In this document: piece by piece, positions 6,413 through 8,748 of the stretch | How the letters are laid out: every line of letters begins with the position of its first letter | How positions within the stretch are numbered: position 1 is the first letter of the stretch | Assembly: GCA_005776735.1 (NCBI GenBank) | Contig: SXOM01000672.1 | Span: 1 to 8,748, forward strand | Reading direction: 5' to 3' | DNA length: 8,748 bases | Source of the DNA: Pseudomonadota bacterium | Lineage (GTDB): Bacteria > Myxococcota_A > UBA796 > SXON01 | The notes under the pieces: generated by a model | The model's database searches: none | What the model saw: the letters and a program-made list of their open reading frames with translations, nothing else | Told to the model about the DNA's origin: nothing | Translations under genes and position numbers: made by a program

Positions 6413-6696
6413 GGTTCGTGCCCCGCGACGACGGGAAGCGCGATGACCTCGGGCACGGTGTACGGGTGGAGCGCGACGAGGTGGTCGCGCAGAGCGTCGA
6501 GCTGCGCCGCGGTGGTCTTCACGATCAGGAGCACCTCGGCGTCGTCGTGCACCTTGCCCTCCCACCAGTAGATGGAGCGCAGGCCGGGCACGAGGTTCAC
6601 ACACGCCGCCAGACCCGCCTCCACCACGGCGCGCCCCAGGCGGGCGCCGACCTCGGCGTCGGGCGCGGTGACGTAGACCACCCGCACGTCGGTCAT
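6352..6696 (-). CDS. cutA: CutA divalent-cation tolerance protein
   Basis: A 114-aa CutA1 protein, a small trimeric cytosolic protein with a ferredoxin-like fold, linked genetically to copper/divalent metal tolerance in E. coli. Family marks are ACVNLVPG (31-38), SIYWWEGK (41-48), the acidic-then-hydrophobic DDAEVLLIVKT (51-61), HPYTVPEVIALP (77-88) and the terminal YLEWV (96-100). The ATG at 6696 overlaps the murJ stop as ATGA, so translation is probably coupled. Its last 14 residues (RASARRRPSDSPSG) run past the normal CutA end. They are encoded antisense to the 3' end of the kinase gene, with a 61-nt convergent overlap. The core is intact; the tail is probably non-essential. Confidence 0.95.
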   Translation of the reverse strand: MTDVRVVYVTAPDAEVGARLGRAVVEAGLAACVNLVPGLRSIYWWEGKVHDDAEVLLIVKTTAAQLDALRDHLVALHPYTVPEVIALPVVAGHEPYLEWVRASARRRPSDSPSG

Positions 6697-8258
6697 GCCT
6701 GCCTCCTTCGGCGGAGCTTCTGTACGGTCGCCCGCGCTTCGGGCACCCCCAAGGCGAGCGTGCCACCGGCGTACACCACCGCGAACGCGCCCACCACGAG
6801 CACCCCGCGCAGGATGGGATGCAGCGCGTCGCCCACGGCCAGCTTGACCGCGACGCCCAGCGCCCCAGCGGGCAGCGCGGCGGCCCACAACCGCGCGAGC
6901 GCTCCGAACGGCACCGCGCTCGGGCCGATGCGAGCCCCGAGCGCGGCCCGAAGCCCCACGTACTCGGCCCACCCCGCACCGCCGCTGGCGAGGGTGAGGC
7001 CCACGGTGCCCCACTGCGCTTCCAGGCCGAGCCAGCCCGGCAACCACAACGCCCCCACCGCGCCCGCGACGACGCTGAGCGCGACCCGCACCACGGCGTA
7101 CCGCAGCGGCGTTCGGGTGTCGCCCAGGGCGTAGAACGCCGACGCGTACAGCCGCGCCTGCGTGACCGCCAACAGGCCGACGGCGTAGCCCCCGAGCACC
7201 CACCAAACGAAGCGGGTGCTCTCCGCGTCGAACACGCCGGTCTGGAAGAGCGCCGCCACCACGGCGTCGCCGCAGGAGACCAGGCCGACCAGCGACGGGA
7301 CGATGAAGAACGCGACCTGGCCCAGGCTGCGCCGGAGCTGGCCGCGCAGGGCGTCGGCGACCTCGGCCGCCGAGCCCGTCGCGCTGGACATCTCCGGAAG
7401 TTGTGCTGCCGAGACCGACATCCCGAAGACGCTGATCGGGAGCAGGTAGAGGGTCTGGGCGTAGGCCAGGGCCGAGACCGCGCCGGTGGGGAGGAGGCTC
7501 GCGTAGACGTTGTCGAGGTAGGCGCTCACCTGCACCACGCCCCGCGCGCCGACGACCGGCAAGAAGTTGCGGAGGACCGTGCGGGTGGCGGCGAGATCGA
7601 GGCCCAGCTCGGGACGGAAGCCGCGCACGAGGCGGAGCGCGGTCGGGAGCTGCACTCCGAGCTGCAGCGCGCTGCCGAGGACCAGCCCCCACGCGACGCG
7701 GACGCCCAGCGCATAGCCTTCGAAGCGGCCGCCGAACCACACGAGCGCACCGATGATGGCGAGGTTCCAGAGCACCGGCGCGGCGTACGAGAGGAAGAAG
7801 CTGCGGTGGCTGTTGAGCACGCCCAGCGCCCACGCAGAGAGCACCAACAGGCCGGTTCCCGGGAAGAAGACCTGCACCAACTCGATGGTGGCGGCGCGCT
7901 TTTCCCCTTCGAAGCCCGGCGCGACCAGGTCGATGAGGAGCGGGGTGGCGAGCACACCCCCGAGCACCAGGACACTGGTGACCAGCGACAACAGTGTGGC
8001 GACGGACGAGGCGAGCCTTCGGGCCACCGCCTCGTCGCCGTGGGCGAGGGCCTTGGCGTAGGCGGGGATGAACGACGCGCTGAGGACGCCTTCGCCGAAG
8101 AGGTTCTGCAGGAAGTTCGGGATCTTCAGCGCAGCCTTGAAGGCATCGCCGGCGTCGGTGTTGCCAAAATAGTGGGCAAACGCACGCTCGCGCACCAAAC
8201 CGGCCACGCGGCTGAGCAAGATGCCCGCCGCCACCCACTTCGCTCCCCCGCTCGCCAT
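6693..8258 (-). CDS. murJ: MurJ/MviN family lipid II flippase
   Basis: A 521-aa polytopic inner-membrane protein of the MOP exporter superfamily. It is expected to have about 14 helices and to flip lipid II for peptidoglycan synthesis. The N-terminus SRVAGLVRERAFAHYFG (16-32) carries the two arginines (R17, R23) that match E. coli R18 and R24, and D38 matches D39. FGEGVLSASFIPAY (54-67), YLLPISVFGMSVSAAQLPEMS (271-291) and ASAFYALGDTRTP (372-384) are typical MviN motifs. Two positions are odd: Q51 lies where E. coli has the RR pair, and AYAQT (T269) replaces the conserved central-cavity Arg (E. coli R270). ATG 8258 is chosen because the family N-terminus begins there and AAGG lies 9 nt upstream. 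The stop overlaps cutA by 4 nt. It could be a MurJ paralogue for another polyprenyl-linked substrate. Confidence 0.9.
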   Translation of the reverse strand: MASGGAKWVAAGILLSRVAGLVRERAFAHYFGNTDAGDAFKAALKIPNFLQNLFGEGVLSASFIPAYAKALAHGDEAVARRLASSVATLLSLVTSVLVLGGVLATPLLIDLVAPGFEGEKRAATIELVQVFFPGTGLLVLSAWALGVLNSHRSFFLSYAAPVLWNLAIIGALVWFGGRFEGYALGVRVAWGLVLGSALQLGVQLPTALRLVRGFRPELGLDLAATRTVLRNFLPVVGARGVVQVSAYLDNVYASLLPTGAVSALAYAQTLYLLPISVFGMSVSAAQLPEMSSATGSAAEVADALRGQLRRSLGQVAFFIVPSLVGLVSCGDAVVAALFQTGVFDAESTRFVWWVLGGYAVGLLAVTQARLYASAFYALGDTRTPLRYAVVRVALSVVAGAVGALWLPGWLGLEAQWGTVGLTLASGGAGWAEYVGLRAALGARIGPSAVPFGALARLWAAALPAGALGVAVKLAVGDALHPILRGVLVVGAFAVVYAGGTLALGVPEARATVQKLRRRRQA

Positions 8259-8318
8259 CGCGCCGGGCCTTATCCCCCGCACCGCCGGGATACATGCCGG
8301 CCCCAACGAGGTCCCGCG
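8259..8318. promoter_or_regulatory. Divergent promoter region of murJ and the SinR/Cas2-like gene
   Basis: This 60-nt spacer holds TATCCC (8271-8276) and GGGATA (8287-8292), an inverted pair 10 nt apart. Each reads as GGGATA toward its own gene, fitting two back-to-back -10-like elements or one dyad operator. SD-like AAGG (minus) precedes murJ and GAGG (8308-8311) precedes the small gene. Confidence 0.4.
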
Positions 8319-8606
8319 ATGATGTACCTGATCCAGCTCGAGCTCAACGCCCGCCCCGCCGACCAGTACCCCGAGCTCGAGAAGGCCATCAAGGCCCTCG
8401 GCAATTGGTCCAACCGCATGCGCGGCTCCTGGCTGGTCGAGACGCGCTTCACGGCGGCGCAGATCCGCGACCTGCTCAAGCCCACGATCGTGAGCGGCCA
8501 GGACCGTCTCTTCGTGGCGCGCATGACGACGAACTGGGCCGGCACGGGGATGGGCGACGGCTTCCAGGATTGGATGAACCGCCGGAATTTCACCGGGACC
8601 AAGTAG
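8319..8606 (+). CDS. Small SinR/Cas2-like family protein
   Basis: A 95-aa protein reading MMYLIQLELN at the start, then DQYPELEKAIKALGNW (15-30), GSWLVETRFTAAQIRDLL (36-53), QDRLFVARMTTNWAG (61-75) and a C-terminal QDWM. This resembles the small SinR-like/Cas2-fold proteins, which have a ferredoxin-like strand, a helix with a YP-x-L pattern, a W-[LIV]-V strand and an NDRLLV-type strand. The match is recalled from family patterns, not computed. Cas2 nuclease activity should not be assumed, because the first strand has LELN rather than the usual YDL with its metal-binding Asp. GAGG at 8308-8311 lies 7 nt before ATG 8319; a second ATG follows at 8322. Divergent from murJ, 60 nt apart. There is no CRISPR array or cas1 nearby. 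Possible roles include a toxin-type nuclease or a regulatory protein; none is proven. Confidence 0.75.
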   Translation: MMYLIQLELNARPADQYPELEKAIKALGNWSNRMRGSWLVETRFTAAQIRDLLKPTIVSGQDRLFVARMTTNWAGTGMGDGFQDWMNRRNFTGTK

Positions 8607-8640
8607 TCCGGAGGCCAGTCGGAGGCGGGAGGTCGGAGGC
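8606..8640. repeat. Three short GTC(C)GGAGGC repeats
   Basis: GTCCGGAGGC (8606-8615), GTCGGAGGC (8618-8626) and GTCGGAGGC (8632-8640) follow each other at 12- and 14-nt intervals. The first begins on the last base of the small gene's stop codon. Each contains the Shine-Dalgarno-like GGAGG. Function unknown. Confidence 0.55.
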
Positions 8641-8687
8641 CCCCGCGAATCACGCACGGCTCGCCGGGCCGGCGCGGCGGACGGCCG

Positions 8688-8706
8688 GGGCCGGGGCCCC
8701 CGGCCC
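8688..8706. terminator. GC-rich hairpin downstream of the SinR/Cas2-like gene
   Basis: GGGCCGGGG (8688-8696) and CCCCGGCCC (8698-8706) form a near-perfect palindrome around one base. In RNA it would form about 8 bp with a 3-nt loop. No T-tract follows. It is a possible terminator of the small gene. The rest of 8641-8748 shows nothing else that can be called. Confidence 0.35.
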
Positions 8707-8748
8707 GCTCGACGTGCGACGCCGCCCCGCTCGCCGATGGCCGGGACC

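Noticed and set aside
4097..6979. A 960-codon open frame on the minus strand through dpgA, the kinase region and murJ
   Set aside because: Only its last 353 codons (dpgA) show family sequence. The rest is Arg/Ala/Gly/Pro-rich antisense of the kinase and shifted murJ, typical of stop-poor GC-rich DNA.
5212..7134. A 640-codon plus-strand open frame over the kinase gene and the antisense of cutA/murJ
   Set aside because: It reads the kinase in a wrong frame and then antisense murJ/cutA. No domain is visible.
6819..8318. N-terminal extension of the SinR/Cas2-like gene, antisense to murJ
   Set aside because: The residues are charged shadow sequence (many Arg/Glu/His). The SD at 8308-8311 and family length support the start at 8319.
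8319..8606. A CRISPR-Cas locus, suggested by the Cas2-like small protein
   Set aside because: No repeat-spacer array and no cas1 or effector gene are present anywhere in the window.
8259..8657. N-terminal extension of MurJ upstream of residue 1
   Set aside because: It would overlap the SinR/Cas2-like gene in antisense, and MurJ proteins start right before the SRVxGLxR motif, as they do from 8258.
8650..8748. Possible C-terminal end of a minus-strand gene entering from the right edge (33 codons to a TGA)
   Set aside because: It is a low-complexity Pro/Ala/Arg/Gly reading. In DNA this GC-rich an open stretch of this length carries no weight.

Overview
The window is very GC-rich (well above 70% by eye) and gene-dense. 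Long open frames shadow almost every real gene. Gene content (a DpgA-type PKS, a Myxococcota-looking MurJ, CutA, an ABC1 kinase) and codon use with G/C at nearly every third position suggest a high-GC myxobacterium or related deltaproteobacterium. That placement is inferred from style, not from a marker gene.

Layout. (1) 116-2544, plus strand: a GabT-like class III aminotransferase and a C45-family Ntn amidohydrolase/acyltransferase, joined by a 4-nt GTGA overlap. Two copies of a ~54-nt direct repeat flank this pair. (2) 5158-2668, minus strand, convergent with (1): a three-gene operon. It holds a type III PKS closely resembling DpgA (3,5-dihydroxyphenylacetyl-CoA synthase), a small DpgB-like crotonase, and a GNAT acyltransferase. 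The dpgA stop codon is part of the crotonase Shine-Dalgarno sequence, and the crotonase and GNAT overlap by GTGA. (3) 5270-6412, plus strand, divergent from dpgA: a short ABC1/UbiB-type atypical kinase. (4) 8258-6352, minus strand: MurJ/MviN flippase and CutA, overlapping by ATGA. CutA overlaps the 3' end of the kinase gene tail to tail by 61 nt. (5) 8319-8606, plus strand, divergent from murJ: a 95-aa protein resembling the SinR/Cas2-like small-protein family. No CRISPR array is present. (6) 8607-8748: GC-rich non-coding DNA with three GGAGGC-type repeats and a strong hairpin.

How the genes may work together. DpgA would make 3,5-dihydroxyphenylacetyl-CoA from malonyl-CoA, with the crotonase helping in the dehydration/aromatisation steps. 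The DpgC dioxygenase, DpgD and the transaminase of the glycopeptide-antibiotic pathway are absent from this window. A GNAT takes the place where they would be expected. The simplest reading is that the aromatic acyl-CoA is made for transfer to an amine, or for another use, rather than for dihydroxyphenylglycine. The convergent aminotransferase/C45 pair also deals in amines and amide bonds and might supply or release an amine partner. This link is speculative. The kinase, MurJ, CutA and the SinR/Cas2-like gene look independent of it.
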